Positions 27,613-37,465 are shown, counted from the first letter of the stretch. The stretch is 64,000 nt of DNA from VXMF01 sp965206775 (GCA_965206775.1 CBDBKU010000003.1:2852001-2916000), one strand, 5' to 3'. Notes: generated by a model from the sequence alone, not told the origin. Numbers and translations: made by a program.

Positions 27613-29097
27613 CTATTCCCCAGGCATTTGCCAATGGGGCGGGGCCTTGAAGCTGGATGCGTCGCGACCCTGGCTGTAAGGCGGCACCCCATCTCTTGGC
27701 TGCAACGCACGGAATTCCTGAATTTTCTTGTACATGGATTCTGCTAGCTCAGGATTCTCCTCAAGCAGGTTCCGTTCTTCTACCACATCGTCTGAGATGT
27801 GGAACAGGAACCGCTGCCTCGCCGAATCGTCGGCGCTCTCGTCCGTGACGTCAGGACCGAAGACGATCATTTTCCACTCGTTGGTCATGTAGGAGATGGA
27901 TTCCGTGTCTGCCCCGTCCTGTCCGATGTAGTTGAACAGTTCCCGATCCAGGGATTCCTGGGTCCCGGCAAGGACGTCGAGGATGTCGACGCCATCGATC
28001 GGCTTGCCGTTGTAGTTCTCGACTCCCGCCATGCGCATCACAGTCGGAAGGATGTCGATGTTCGCCAGCGGGACATCGATTTTCCGTCCAGCCGGGATCC
28101 TCGAAGGCCAGCGGGCCGCTGCCGCAACGCGAATGCCCCCTTCGAACACCGTAGCTTTCCCACCTCGCAGCGGCGTATTCTCGCCGACTCCTCGCACGCC
28201 GCCATTGTCTGAGCTGAACAGCACGAACGTGTCCTGAGAAATTCCGGCTTGGTCGATGACATCGAGGATCTTGCCGACGCCCTGATCCAGCGAATGCACC
28301 ATGGCCCCCAGGATGCGGCGGTTCTCCTCCCGCGCATCGCGACTCCCCTCCATCGATACGGTTTCGAATCCCTGGAAGAATCCCCTCGCGGGGGGCAGGC
28401 TCGCGTACCGCGGAACGTCCTCCTCTTTCGCCTGGAACGGGCTGTGGGGAGCGTTGAACGGCACGTAGCACAGGAATGGTTCGGAATCGAGCGCGTGCGT
28501 GCGGATGAACTGAGCCGCCGCATCAGCGATCAGGTCTGTCGTGTACCCCGGATCGTCGCTCGGTTCGAATCCGGAATGCCAGTCGATCTCCCCTTCCCTC
28601 TCGTGAGTGAAATAGTCAACCGCGCCGTTGTAGTGGCCGTAGAACTCCGTGAAGCCCCGCCGCAGCGGATGGTACTTCTTGTCGGAATGCCCGAGGTGCC
28701 ATTTGCCGAAGATGCCGCGGTGCTTGTACCCAACCTCGGCGAGGACGTCCGCTATTGTCCATTCCGACACATCCATCCCGCCGTCCCTCCAAGGGGGATA
28801 GACCGCGCGCATCGCGCCGAATCGGATCGGATAGCGTCCGGTCATCAGGCCCGCGCGGGTCGGGGAGCAGACAGGAGCAACGTAGTAGCGGGCGAGTTCC
28901 GCGCCCTCGACCGCAATCCTGTCGATATTGGGGGTGGCGATGTTTCCGCCGTGGAAGGTCACGTCAGTCCAGCCGAGGTCGTCGGCAAGCAGGATGACGA
29001 TATTCGGCTGATTTCCCGTACGCCCGGCATCAGGCCCATGCGATGACGAGCAACCCGCCAAGGCCGCCACAAACACGATTGCGCAGATGCTTCGCAT
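27613..29097 (-). CDS. lipoprotein sulfatase (arylsulfatase family)
   Basis: A 494-residue exported sulfatase. A lipobox AALAGC follows a short hydrophobic leader. The metal site NIVILLADDLGWTD and the formylglycine motif CSPTR (Cys77 in VAPVCSPTRAGLMTGRYP) are complete, followed by GKWHLGH and VLFSSDNGGVRG. It should remove sulfate esters from glycans or small molecules at the cell surface. Start ATG 29097 opens the leader. No formylglycine-generating enzyme or anSME is in the window, so maturation must be supplied elsewhere. Confidence 0.9.
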   Translation of the reverse strand: MRSICAIVFVAALAGCSSSHGPDAGRTGNQPNIVILLADDLGWTDVTFHGGNIATPNIDRIAVEGAELARYYVAPVCSPTRAGLMTGRYPIRFGAMRAVYPPWRDGGMDVSEWTIADVLAEVGYKHRGIFGKWHLGHSDKKYHPLRRGFTEFYGHYNGAVDYFTHEREGEIDWHSGFEPSDDPGYTTDLIADAAAQFIRTHALDSEPFLCYVPFNAPHSPFQAKEEDVPRYASLPPARGFFQGFETVSMEGSRDAREENRRILGAMVHSLDQGVGKILDVIDQAGISQDTFVLFSSDNGGVRGVGENTPLRGGKATVFEGGIRVAAAARWPSRIPAGRKIDVPLANIDILPTVMRMAGVENYNGKPIDGVDILDVLAGTQESLDRELFNYIGQDGADTESISYMTNEWKMIVFGPDVTDESADDSARQRFLFHISDDVVEERNLLEENPELAESMYKKIQEFRALQPRDGVPPYSQGRDASSFKAPPHWQMPGE

Positions 29098-29247
29098 GGC
29101 CGCTATGTTAGCCGCATTTGGCGACAGAGAGCCGGAATGCAGGCGCGTCCGCAGCCAGACTCGCATCGCATACAGGAACTCTAGGGCTCGCGTAGAAGCC
29201 ATCGCTGGCCCTATTGTCGACGAACAGGCAGCTTCCGCTATGGGGCG

Positions 29248-30066
29248 GTGCTAGACTGCGGCGTGGCGCTGTCCGTACCCGTCGCGATGACGGTCGCAGG
29301 CTCGGACCCGTCAGGTGGCGCGGGCCTGCAGGCTGACCTGAAGACATTCCACCAATTCGGAGTCTTCGGCCTGGCCGTCCCGACATTGATCACAGTGCAG
29401 AACACCTCCGCGGTCCGGGAGGTGCATCCGCTTGACCCGGAGCTTGTTCGGGCGCAGCTTGCGTGCGTCTATGAAGACATTCCGGCGGCCGCGGCGAAGG
29501 CGGGAGCCCTCGGAGAGGCAGGCACAGTCGTCGCGGTAGCGGAATGGGCACGGGAATCCAAAACGCTGCTTGTCGTGGATCCGGTGATGCTGAGCACCCA
29601 CGGCCAGCGTCTCGCCTCTGACTCCGCGGTGGAGGCATTGATCCGGCAGCTGCTGCCGCTCTGCCACCTTGTCACACCGAATCTTCGGGAGGCCGCGGCG
29701 CTTGCAGGGATCGAGGTCAACGACATTCACGGAATGCGTGCGGCAGCCGAACGTATCGCTGGACTTGGGGCGAGGAACGTGCTCGTCACGGGCGGCCACC
29801 TCGATGGCGATCCGACCGACCTGATGTGGGTCGATGGAGAGATCCGGACCTACGCAGCGAGGCGGATCGAAACCACCAGTACGCACGGCACAGGATGCAC
29901 GTACTCGGCTGCGATCACAGCGCTGCTTGCGCTTGGTCGCCCGGTCGCAGACGCAGTCGCCGAGGCGAAACTATTCGTCACCGAAGCAATTCGAACCGCT
30001 CCTCGACTCGGCCGAGGACACGGCCCGCTGAACCATCACGCTCGACACCGAAGCGATTCGCAGTGA
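29248..30066 (+). CDS. thiD: hydroxymethylpyrimidine/phosphomethylpyrimidine kinase
   Basis: A 272-residue ribokinase-fold enzyme of thiamine synthesis that phosphorylates HMP and HMP-phosphate. Marks are MTVAGSDPSGGAGLQADLK at the start, VDPVMLSTHGQRL, LVTPNLREAAALAG, and the anion-hole motif TTSTHGTGCTYSAAI. The frame opens with GTG 29248; GTG 29263 and ATG 29287 are alternatives, since family conservation begins at MTVAGSD. No other thi genes are nearby. Confidence 0.9.
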   Translation: MLDCGVALSVPVAMTVAGSDPSGGAGLQADLKTFHQFGVFGLAVPTLITVQNTSAVREVHPLDPELVRAQLACVYEDIPAAAAKAGALGEAGTVVAVAEWARESKTLLVVDPVMLSTHGQRLASDSAVEALIRQLLPLCHLVTPNLREAAALAGIEVNDIHGMRAAAERIAGLGARNVLVTGGHLDGDPTDLMWVDGEIRTYAARRIETTSTHGTGCTYSAAITALLALGRPVADAVAEAKLFVTEAIRTAPRLGRGHGPLNHHARHRSDSQ

Positions 30067-30251
30067 GCAAGTGATACGTCCTCGACCGGCCGCGGCGAGG
30101 AACTACCCGAATCCGGGCTTCGGGAACGGTATCGGTGTTGCGTGGCCAGTCGCAGTGCATAGGTCGTGAGTATTGGCGCCGAAATAAAGAACACTGTGGC
30201 GACGGCCGTGACGACATGCGCCCGAGTCTCGAGGAAGCCCGTGGTCGCCAT
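30036..30251 (-). CDS. possible small single-pass membrane protein
   Basis: A 71-residue frame with one hydrophobic segment (VVTAVATVFFISAPILTTYAL) near its N-terminus. It overlaps the thiD 3' end by 31 bp and its start is only 12 bp from the terminal repeat of the MITE-like element. It may be real, a remnant cut by that element, or chance. No family is recognised. Confidence 0.22.
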   Translation of the reverse strand: MATTGFLETRAHVVTAVATVFFISAPILTTYALRLATQHRYRSRSPDSGSSSPRPVEDVSLAHCESLRCRA

Positions 30252-30263
30252 GAACCCACAACC

Positions 30264-30534
30264 CTATATAGTGCCTGCGACAAAACCCCCGAAATCTGGG
30301 CGAGGTGTCATGGAAACGCCATATCATGGCCTTGGAGCGAGTCGCTCATACAACATCTGGTATTCATGCTTTGGTGACTGCTGAGCTCCAAGATGCGAAG
30401 ATCTGCACGAATCCATTCGAATCGGTGCGATTTCCGGCGAATCCTGACCTCCCGGCGAAATCTTCGCCTTGAGAAATCGGGTATAACATTCTTGTAGTCA
30501 ACAAGATACGAGTTTTGTCACGGGCACTATATAG
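30264..30534. mobile_element. MITE-like element, 271 bp, with 23-bp imperfect terminal inverted repeats
   Basis: The left end 30264-30286 reads CTATATAGTGCCTGCGACAA plus AAC; the right end 30512-30534 is its reverse complement with two mismatches. The ends are rich in TA steps, which would fit a TA-targeting (IS630/Tc1-like) transposase acting in trans. The interior has no coding sequence. The whole gap between thiD and the next gene (30067-30806) contains nothing else I can support. Confidence 0.6.
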
Positions 30535-30806
30535 CTGTTCGACCGACGGCAAGCGAATTCGAGGGCCGGGCCGGGCGCCTTCGTTCCACGACCTACCAAC
30601 CGTTTCACCAAATGCGACTTGGAAATTGGGCCTGTAGTTCGCACAATGCATGTGGACAGGCCCCCCTCCCAAGCAGTTTTCGGTCCGCGCATTCGGTGTC
30701 GCGGCCACTCCGATCTGATTCGCGGAGCAGCTGCTCGGTCCGATACTCGCCCGGAGCGCATCACCAGATCCGCGGGACTCTGCGATGATCGGACTGATAG
30801 GTCTCG

Positions 30807-31715
30807 ATGCCTGCAACTGCTAAGGACTACAGGTGGCTCTTCGCAGTGTCGGCCGCTGCCCTGTTCCCGGCTCTGATCTTGCACACGACGTGCATCGCTG
30901 TCATGGGACCCGGCACGTGGGGATCGGGGATTGAAGAGTCGCTTCCCGAGTTGAAGCAGCCGACTGCGCTCGTCGAGCACTACCGGCAAGACTTCCTAGA
31001 GACTGAGATCGGCAGTGGCGTTGCTCACGAGCAGACGGAAGAACCGTACGGTTCGGGAATCCTCGGAGAAATCCGGTGGACGCACCGTTCCGGAGACCGA
31101 ACGATCCACCTATCCGAAGATTTTCAGGGAAGTTCTAGGCGGCAGCATCTGTACCTAGCCGAAGACAGGCGCTTCCTGGAGATCCAAATCCCGACTGAGC
31201 ACATCGTCGTCCGACCGCAGTGGGCGGGAAACCGGATCATCTACGAACGATGGAATCCTTGGGCGATTCCGCCAACGCGGAAGCTGCGACGGTACGTTGC
31301 CAGCTGGGCCGACGCGTCGTTGCGGCCCGAAGCCGCTCTCTACGGATCCGAGTCCGATTTCGACGGCTGGCGCTACCTCATGCCGGGTCACTCGCTGTCC
31401 GTCGCACCTGACGGCCGACAAGCGGCGCTGCTACGTTCGGGAGCGCTACTTGCGGGATACTACAGCATCCATGTGTGGCGCATGGACGACCCACACGCGC
31501 AAGTTGTGATCAGCCTTCGGGAACACGATGGCAACGCCACCAAGTCCTTTTCGCTGCGGTGGTCAGCCGATTCATCGGCGCTGCGAATCTTCGGGAGGAC
31601 CGGAGGGTTCGATCGCCGGTCATCCCGCTCCGGCGGAGGATCGGACGGAATTGCGCTCGACCTGCTCTACCTAGTTTCCGACCATACTCTCTATGATTTA
31701 AATCTCGCAGGCTGA
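30807..31715 (+). CDS. exported protein with beta-propeller-like repeats, function unknown
   Basis: A 302-residue protein with an N-terminal membrane anchor or signal segment (LFAVSAAALFPALILHTTC). The rest is soluble. Two stretches (GHSLSVAPDGRQAALLRSG and SFSLRWSADSSALRIFG) look like strands of TolB/WD40-like propeller blades. I do not recognise a specific family. It ends 14 bp before dctP, so it may be cotranscribed with the TRAP transporter, although nothing else ties it to transport. Confidence 0.6.
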   Translation: MPATAKDYRWLFAVSAAALFPALILHTTCIAVMGPGTWGSGIEESLPELKQPTALVEHYRQDFLETEIGSGVAHEQTEEPYGSGILGEIRWTHRSGDRTIHLSEDFQGSSRRQHLYLAEDRRFLEIQIPTEHIVVRPQWAGNRIIYERWNPWAIPPTRKLRRYVASWADASLRPEAALYGSESDFDGWRYLMPGHSLSVAPDGRQAALLRSGALLAGYYSIHVWRMDDPHAQVVISLREHDGNATKSFSLRWSADSSALRIFGRTGGFDRRSSRSGGGSDGIALDLLYLVSDHTLYDLNLAG

Positions 31716-31729
31716 GGCCTCGGATCCTT

Positions 31730-32728
31730 ATGCTGACTCGCAGCACCCTCGGCGCCGCAACAGCAATTGCGCTGCTCGTGGCAGCCGGTTGCGGAGCCCC
31801 GCAAGGAACGCACCTGTTCCGTTATGCCAACGCGCAACCGGCGCAGCATCCCCGCAGCATCTCGATGGCCTACTTCGAGAAGATTCTCGAGGACCGCACG
31901 GCAGGGAGGATCGACGTAGAGAACTACTTCGGAGCCAGCCTCGGCAGAGAGCGCGAGTTGATGGACATGGTCGCGCTGAACGTCCTGCAAGGCACGCGAG
32001 GGGGACTGTTCTTCGACATCAGCCCCAAGTACATGATCTTCCTCCTGCCTTTCCTGATGGAGGACTGGGACCAAGCGTTGCGCCTGATCAGCAGCGACTT
32101 CACCGCCGGTGTCAATGCGGAGGGCCGACGCTCCGGATATCACGTGCCCGCATGCGGCATTTCGCAAGGCTTCCGCTCCCACACCACGAGCGTCAGGCCG
32201 ATTCGTGGGCCGGAAGACTTCAAGGGTCTCAAGCTCCGCGTGCCGCCCCAAGAGCCAAACGTGCTCGTAGCCGCGATTCTTGGAGCGATTCCCCAGGAGA
32301 TTCCGTTCAGCGAGGTTTACCAAGCAGCCCGGACGGGCGTGATCGACGGCCAGGAGAACGCCGCTTCGAACATCTGGGAAACCCGTGTTCACGAGGTGCA
32401 GAAATACCTCAGCATCTCCAACTACATGGCGGGGCCGGATCCGTTCATCGTGAACCTCGCTTGGTACGATGCCCTGCCCTCGGACCTCCAGGTCGTCTTC
32501 GACGCAGCGGCCCGGGACACGATCGCCTATAGCGACCAGATGAATCGCGAAAGCGAGCAGGTGTACATCGAGAAACTCTCCGACGTGCTTGAAACAAACT
32601 GGATCGAGGGGGAAGCCTTGGTCCGGCTACGGGAGGCCGTCGAGCCTGTCTATGGAATGCTGGTTTCGAAGGGGTATTTCACGTGGGAAGACATCGAAGC
32701 GGCACGCAGGGCCGCAAGAGGTGAGTAG
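31730..32728 (+). CDS. dctP: TRAP transporter solute-binding protein (lipoprotein)
   Basis: A 332-residue DctP-type substrate-binding protein. The leader ends at lipobox LLVAAGC, so it is membrane-anchored on the periplasmic side. Family marks are ELMDMVALNVLQGTRGGLF, RPIRGPEDFKGLKLRVP with the Arg that normally clamps a substrate carboxylate, and YQAARTGVIDGQENAASNIW. It delivers an organic acid to DctQM. It begins the dctPQM operon; dctQ starts 5 bp after its stop. Confidence 0.92.
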   Translation: MLTRSTLGAATAIALLVAAGCGAPQGTHLFRYANAQPAQHPRSISMAYFEKILEDRTAGRIDVENYFGASLGRERELMDMVALNVLQGTRGGLFFDISPKYMIFLLPFLMEDWDQALRLISSDFTAGVNAEGRRSGYHVPACGISQGFRSHTTSVRPIRGPEDFKGLKLRVPPQEPNVLVAAILGAIPQEIPFSEVYQAARTGVIDGQENAASNIWETRVHEVQKYLSISNYMAGPDPFIVNLAWYDALPSDLQVVFDAAARDTIAYSDQMNRESEQVYIEKLSDVLETNWIEGEALVRLREAVEPVYGMLVSKGYFTWEDIEAARRAARGE

Positions 32729-32733
32729 CCGCC

Positions 32734-33213
32734 ATGGGGATTGAGGAATTCGAGCGGCGCCTCACGGCTGCACTGGAAGCCGCGCTCGCCGCCGGGTTGC
32801 TCGGCGTGTTCCTGACCATCGTAGTGCTGGTGACGATGCGCTATATCTTTCAGTCAGGTCTCGTCGGCGCCAACGAAGTCGCAACAGTCGCTTTCGTCTA
32901 TCTCTCGTCTGTCGGCACGGCAGTCGCCATCGGCAGGCAGGAGCACATTCGCGTCGACCTGCTGTCCAGGAAGCTCGATGCGCGAGGCAAGAAGGCTCTG
33001 GAAATCACCTCTCTCGCTCTTGTGGGCCTGCTCAATGTCGTGGTGCTCGCGTACAGCCTGACCTGGATCGCGACGACAGGGCACACTCCCATGCCCGCCT
33101 CCCAGATCCCCCGATTCGTGGCTCAAGCGAGCATTCCTTTGGGATGCGGCCTGGCTGCTCTGTATTGCGGCACGAGGATGATCGCCATTGTGCGCGAGGA
33201 GCCGGGCTCTTGA
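32734..33213 (+). CDS. dctQ: TRAP transporter small permease
   Basis: A 159-residue four-helix membrane protein of the DctQ family. The pattern fits: LEAALAAGLLGVFLTIVVLV, RYIFQSGLVGANEVATVAFV with the conserved Asn-Glu, AVAIGRQEHIRVDLLSRKL, and two more helices. It forms the integral membrane complex with DctM. Its stop overlaps the TTG start of dctM. Confidence 0.92.
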   Translation: MGIEEFERRLTAALEAALAAGLLGVFLTIVVLVTMRYIFQSGLVGANEVATVAFVYLSSVGTAVAIGRQEHIRVDLLSRKLDARGKKALEITSLALVGLLNVVVLAYSLTWIATTGHTPMPASQIPRFVAQASIPLGCGLAALYCGTRMIAIVREEPGS

Positions 33214-34487
33214 TCCTGCTGCTCCTAGTCAGCCTGCTCGCGCTCATCGCAATAGGCATTCCAATCGCTTACTCGCTGGGCGTTTCGGTCCTGCTGTATA
33301 TCGCTCTGAGCGACCCGCAACTGATTCTCGTGCTTCCCCTGCGTCTCTTCGCCGGATTCGACTCGTACGCTCTGATGAGCCTCCCGCTGTTCATTCTCAT
33401 GGGCCAAGTCATGAACTCGGCGGAGATCACGTCGCGGCTCATCGACTTCAGCATGCTATTGGCCGGCCGCCTTCGGAACGGCCTAGGCCTGGTCAACGTC
33501 CTTGCAAGCATGCTGTTCGGCGGGATCTCGGGATCCTCTGCTTCGGACACCGCCTCGATCGGCTCGGTCCTGATTCCCGAAATGGAGAAGCGCGGATATC
33601 GCAAGGAGGTGGCTGCTGGGATCACGGTGGCCTCCTCAACGATGGGGATGGTGATCCCCCCAAGCATCCCGATGGTGCTCTACGCAGTCGTCGCCCAGCA
33701 ATCCGTGGGCAAGCTTTTTCTTGGCGGCGTGTTTCCCGGAATCATGGTCGGGTTCATGCAAATGGGCTTGGTTCAAATGCTGGTGCGCAGCCGCATCGAG
33801 CGGGACAAGGAACCGGTGACGTTCGCTTCGGCGATGGCCCGCACGGTCCGATCGCTGCCGGTCTTGCTGATGCCCGTGGTCATCGTCGGGTCCGTGGTGT
33901 TCGGAATCGCAACAGCCACGGAATCGGCCGCGCTGGGCGTGCTCTACGCAGCCTTAGCGGGATTCATCCTGACGCGGGCGCTGAAGATTCAGGCGTTCTG
34001 GGAGTGCCTCCGTTCCACGACGTTGACTAGCGCCAAGATCATGATTGTCATCGCGCTCTCCCAAGCCTACATTTGGATCCTGGCGCTGGAGCGCGTGCCC
34101 GACGCGATCGCCGGATTCGTGGTGGACCTGGGACTGGGAGCGACAGGCACGCTTCTGCTTGTTGACCTCATCATCCTCTCTGCGGGAACCGTGATCGACG
34201 TGAGCCCAGCGATCCTGCTGCTGACCCCGGTCTTTGCCCCCGCCCTCCAAGACCTCGGGGTGTCGCCGATCCTCTTCGGCGTGTTGCTTGTGTCCGGGCT
34301 GGCAGTGGGCGCGTGCACGCCGCCGGTCGGGACGTGCCTGAATGTCTGCGCGGCCGTCGCAAATCTCGAGATCGGGAAAATATTCCGAGGAGCGGCACCA
34401 TTCCTTGCGGCAAATGCGGCAACGCTCGCGTTGACGACAATCTTTCCCGAAATTGCTCTTTGGCTTCCCGAAAGGTTGATGCCCTAG
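33210..34487 (+). CDS. dctM: TRAP transporter large permease
   Basis: A 425-residue DctM permease with about 12 membrane segments. Marks are FGGISGSSASDTASIGSVL, VASSTMGMVIPPSIPMVLYA and the C-terminal VGACTPPVGTCLNVCAAV. It performs sodium-driven uptake with DctP and DctQ. The start is read as TTG at 33210, which overlaps the dctQ stop as TTGA and has GAGGAG 8 nt upstream; an upstream ATG in frame would add an Arg/Cys-rich stretch not typical of the family. Confidence 0.92.
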   Translation: MILLLLVSLLALIAIGIPIAYSLGVSVLLYIALSDPQLILVLPLRLFAGFDSYALMSLPLFILMGQVMNSAEITSRLIDFSMLLAGRLRNGLGLVNVLASMLFGGISGSSASDTASIGSVLIPEMEKRGYRKEVAAGITVASSTMGMVIPPSIPMVLYAVVAQQSVGKLFLGGVFPGIMVGFMQMGLVQMLVRSRIERDKEPVTFASAMARTVRSLPVLLMPVVIVGSVVFGIATATESAALGVLYAALAGFILTRALKIQAFWECLRSTTLTSAKIMIVIALSQAYIWILALERVPDAIAGFVVDLGLGATGTLLLVDLIILSAGTVIDVSPAILLLTPVFAPALQDLGVSPILFGVLLVSGLAVGACTPPVGTCLNVCAAVANLEIGKIFRGAAPFLAANAATLALTTIFPEIALWLPERLMP

Positions 34488-34741
34488 GGCCAGGTCCAGG
34501 TAGCGCATCGGCTGAGTCCGTCGTCGGCGCGAGGATGACACAACCCGATGAGCTGGGATATCTGCTGCGCGGGCGAGTTTCGAGGGTGGGGGCCAGCGGT
34601 TCTTCAAAGGATGAAGCGGTCGGCCCTGGCCGCGCCACGACACGGTCGGGATCTGCGGCGCGGTTCCTTCGCGCTGGCCTGGCAATAACGGCTGTGCGGA
34701 CTCTGCCGATCGATCTCCGATACACTCCTTGACCAAGGGGC

Positions 34742-35626
34742 ATGCAAGTGTTTCTGGGATGCATGCAAACGCACGCGCGGTCGAGCCAGGGCCGATTGCC
34801 ATGGCTCTTGGTGAGCCTCGTGCTCGCGGCAACCGGAACAGTCCCTGCAGCGGAGGAGCTCCACGTGCTCCGAAGCCCTCGCCAAAGCGGCGAGACATCC
34901 GTCCGCGTTTTCACTCCTGACGGGGGCGCCGTCGACCCGCCCCTGAAGACGCTGTACGTGCTTCCGGTCGAGGCTGGCACTGAAACGCGATGGGGCGACC
35001 CCGCCGAAGAAATACGGCGGCTGCAACTAGCGGACCGGCATCGCCTCGTCGTCGTGCTGCCGACATTCTCGGCGCTGCCGTGGTACAGCGATCACCCATC
35101 GGACGCCACCCTGCAGCAGGAACGCTACCTGCTCGAGGACGTGCTGCCACTGGTCGAGCGCTCCTATTCAGTTGACACCGGGCCTGACGGGCGCTTGCTG
35201 GTCGGATTCTCGAAATCGGGTTGGGGCGCCTGGTCGCTGCTGCTACGACACCCGAACATCTTCGCCAAGGCGGCGGCATGGGACGCTCCCTTGATGCAAG
35301 GCGCACCGGACAAATTCGGAATGGCGCCCATCTTCGGCAGTCAAGACAACTTCGAGCTGTATCGAATCACACGGTTGGTCCAAGCTCGCAAAGCCATGCT
35401 TGGGCCGCGCTGCCGCTTGGTCCTGACCGGTTACGCAGGCGCATTTCGAGCGCACCACGTCGCCATGCACCAGTTGCTCGATAAATTGGCGATTCCTCAC
35501 GCTTACCGGGACGGGCCCCAGCGCAATCATCATTGGCAGTCAGGATGGCTAGAGGAGTCGGTCGCTATCCTGGCGACAGATTGCGACACCGCGAATTCCC
35601 GCGATTCCGGTGCGAAGCGCCAATAG
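34742..35626 (+). CDS. exported alpha/beta-hydrolase (esterase-like)
   Basis: A 294-residue protein with a signal peptide (LPWLLVSLVLAATGTVPAAEE). The fold is that of putative esterases: LYVLPVEAG, RLVVVLPTFSALPWYSDHP, RYLLEDVLPLVERSY, and the nucleophile elbow LLVGFSKSGWGAW with Ser. A late His (RNHHWQSGW) completes a possible triad. It may hydrolyse esters taken up by or near the TRAP system, 254 bp upstream, but this is only positional. Confidence 0.75.
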   Translation: MQVFLGCMQTHARSSQGRLPWLLVSLVLAATGTVPAAEELHVLRSPRQSGETSVRVFTPDGGAVDPPLKTLYVLPVEAGTETRWGDPAEEIRRLQLADRHRLVVVLPTFSALPWYSDHPSDATLQQERYLLEDVLPLVERSYSVDTGPDGRLLVGFSKSGWGAWSLLLRHPNIFAKAAAWDAPLMQGAPDKFGMAPIFGSQDNFELYRITRLVQARKAMLGPRCRLVLTGYAGAFRAHHVAMHQLLDKLAIPHAYRDGPQRNHHWQSGWLEESVAILATDCDTANSRDSGAKRQ

Positions 35627-35887
35627 ACCAGCGGGAGGCGCTTCGGTCAGTGACGACGTCTTTCGGTGTTCCCGGCGTACGGTCCCTGAATCTCGATGGG
35701 CTCGCTTCGACCGATCCTTGTTCAAGAGAGGCCTTGGCCGCGCCGTCGGTTGACCACCGGACCTGCGGGCACTGCCTCTTCGATGCCATTGCGCCGTCTT
35801 CAGGCGACTCGAGCTCCAAGGCCGAACGGCGTGGCGATAGCAAAGCAGCAACTGGCCCATTCCGTCACGGCTCGCAGTTGCTCAAGG

Positions 35888-36706
35888 CTAGTTGACTCGA
35901 TAGGCCACGATGTTGTGAGCAGGCAACCTGTATTTGGACTCGATGTAGCAGCCGCTCCGCTCCACATGGGCGGCTAGCTCCCTTAGCGTCATCAGTTCGC
36001 GATATCCGAAGTTCAATTCCTCGGAGAACGCGCGATAAAACATGCGCACTGCGAGCCGATCCCTGGGGCAGGCGCAAATCTGCAAACCCTGCGGGCTCAG
36101 AAAGCTCCGGAATAATGAAATCAGCGCTTGCTTGCCGGAATCGTCATAGTGCTCGATCAAGCCCCAGTCGATGCCCACATCGAACGAGCCCGACACTTTC
36201 AGCTGAAAGAAGTCTTCCCGGGCGTACTCGCTCTGCGCCGGATTCCGGTCGATATCGATCCACCGCTGGCTGCTTCCGCGAGGCGCACGTACTCGGACGG
36301 TTCTGGGTGACCGCAAGAAGCGCTGGTATGCCATCGGATCGTTGTCGACGAGCAACACCCTCCCCCTGTCGCCGAAGAGCGCCTGCAGGATCGCCGCCTC
36401 CCAGCCGGCCTCGGCTCCGAAGTGCACAATGCTCGGGTTCCGGGGCAGCTTCAGCTTAGAGAAGACACGGAGCTTACCCTCGAAGTCGAGAATCGCGCTG
36501 CTCCGGTTCTGCTGGAAAGCCAGGCAAAGACGTAAGAGACGCCGCGCAAGGGAGCAGTCCACGTTCCTGTTCACGTCCTGCCAGTCCGTGTCGAGCAGTC
36601 GCTCGAAGCTGGAATTGAAGCGAGACCAGTCCACTTCCCCTGTCGTGCCGGGGTCCGTGACGTTCGCGCGATCAAACTCACGCGAAAGGGGCAGCGCGAG
36701 GCGCAT
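35888..36706 (-). CDS. class I SAM-dependent methyltransferase-like protein
   Basis: A 272-residue protein. The SAM-binding motif I is IVHFGAEAGWEAAILQALFG, with an acidic end of strand 2 (VLLVDNDPMAYQ), motif post-I and a strand 4 with SFDVGIDWGLIEHYDD. The usual GxGxG is degenerate (FGAEAGWE). A C-terminal lid follows. The substrate is unknown. It diverges from the HAD gene and lies next to the GH3/acyltransferase/desaturase set, so it may modify a product of that set. Confidence 0.65.
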   Translation of the reverse strand: MRLALPLSREFDRANVTDPGTTGEVDWSRFNSSFERLLDTDWQDVNRNVDCSLARRLLRLCLAFQQNRSSAILDFEGKLRVFSKLKLPRNPSIVHFGAEAGWEAAILQALFGDRGRVLLVDNDPMAYQRFLRSPRTVRVRAPRGSSQRWIDIDRNPAQSEYAREDFFQLKVSGSFDVGIDWGLIEHYDDSGKQALISLFRSFLSPQGLQICACPRDRLAVRMFYRAFSEELNFGYRELMTLRELAAHVERSGCYIESKYRLPAHNIVAYRVN

Positions 36707-36735
36707 GCCGGTACAGTAGCACCGAGGCCGTCCGA

Positions 36736-37401
36736 ATGAGTTCCGGAAGATTCGACATCGGAGCGGTGCGGGCAGTCAGCTGGGACGTGGATGGCACCCT
36801 GTACTCCACACGTCGACTAGCCGCTCGATTCTGGATCGCAGTACTGGCAGCCCCCCTTCGGGGCGAGGCGAGTTCCTCCTGGCGAGCCATGGCAGAGATG
36901 CGTCGGTTCAGAAGGCGAATGGAACGGGTGCGAACCGAAGGCGGGCGTCTGGAGCCTGATGACGCAGGGATCGAGCAGCGGCTTGCGCTCGAGCGGCTTT
37001 GGCTGTCGCCCGCGATCGCGGCGGTAGGAGCGCGCCCCGGAGTCTCCTCGGCGTTGCGCTTCTTCGGAACGCGATTGGAAGCGCAAGTCGCTCTCTCCGA
37101 CTTCGAATCCGCTCACAAGCTCGCCAGCCTCGGCCTGACGGACCACTTCGACGCCGTGTACTCGGGAGAGCGTCTCGGACATCTCAAGCCCAGCCCCGAA
37201 CCCTTCAAGCGGGTACTGCGGGATCTCGACCTGCCACCCGAGCGCCTATTGCACATCGGGGACCGCTCGGAAACCGACGGGACCGGGGCGAAGGCCGCAG
37301 GCTGCAGGGTCCTGGTGCTGGGCCGGGACTTCCGTACATTCGCGGAACTCGAGGCAATGCTAGCTGCAAGAACACCTGGTGAGAGCGCAGCCTTGCGTTG
37401 A
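36736..37401 (+). CDS. HAD superfamily hydrolase
   Basis: A 221-residue HAD-IA type hydrolase. Motif I is SWDVDGTLYSTRRLA, motif II is VALSDFE, motif III is GHLKPSPEPFKRVL (Lys) and motif IV is LLHIGDRSETDGTGAKAAG. It should be a phosphatase for a small metabolite. It points tail-to-tail at the GH3 gene with 64 bp between them. Confidence 0.8.
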   Translation: MSSGRFDIGAVRAVSWDVDGTLYSTRRLAARFWIAVLAAPLRGEASSSWRAMAEMRRFRRRMERVRTEGGRLEPDDAGIEQRLALERLWLSPAIAAVGARPGVSSALRFFGTRLEAQVALSDFESAHKLASLGLTDHFDAVYSGERLGHLKPSPEPFKRVLRDLDLPPERLLHIGDRSETDGTGAKAAGCRVLVLGRDFRTFAELEAMLAARTPGESAALR

Positions 37402-37465
37402 CAGCGCCAGCGCCGGTTGCCGCAACAGAGGCTGCAAGACGTCCCCAAGACGAGGGCCAGGCGGC

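Noticed and set aside
28560..28580. GGTTCGAATCC, a tRNA T-loop-like string
   Set aside because: Lies inside the sulfatase coding sequence and no acceptor or anticodon stems surround it.
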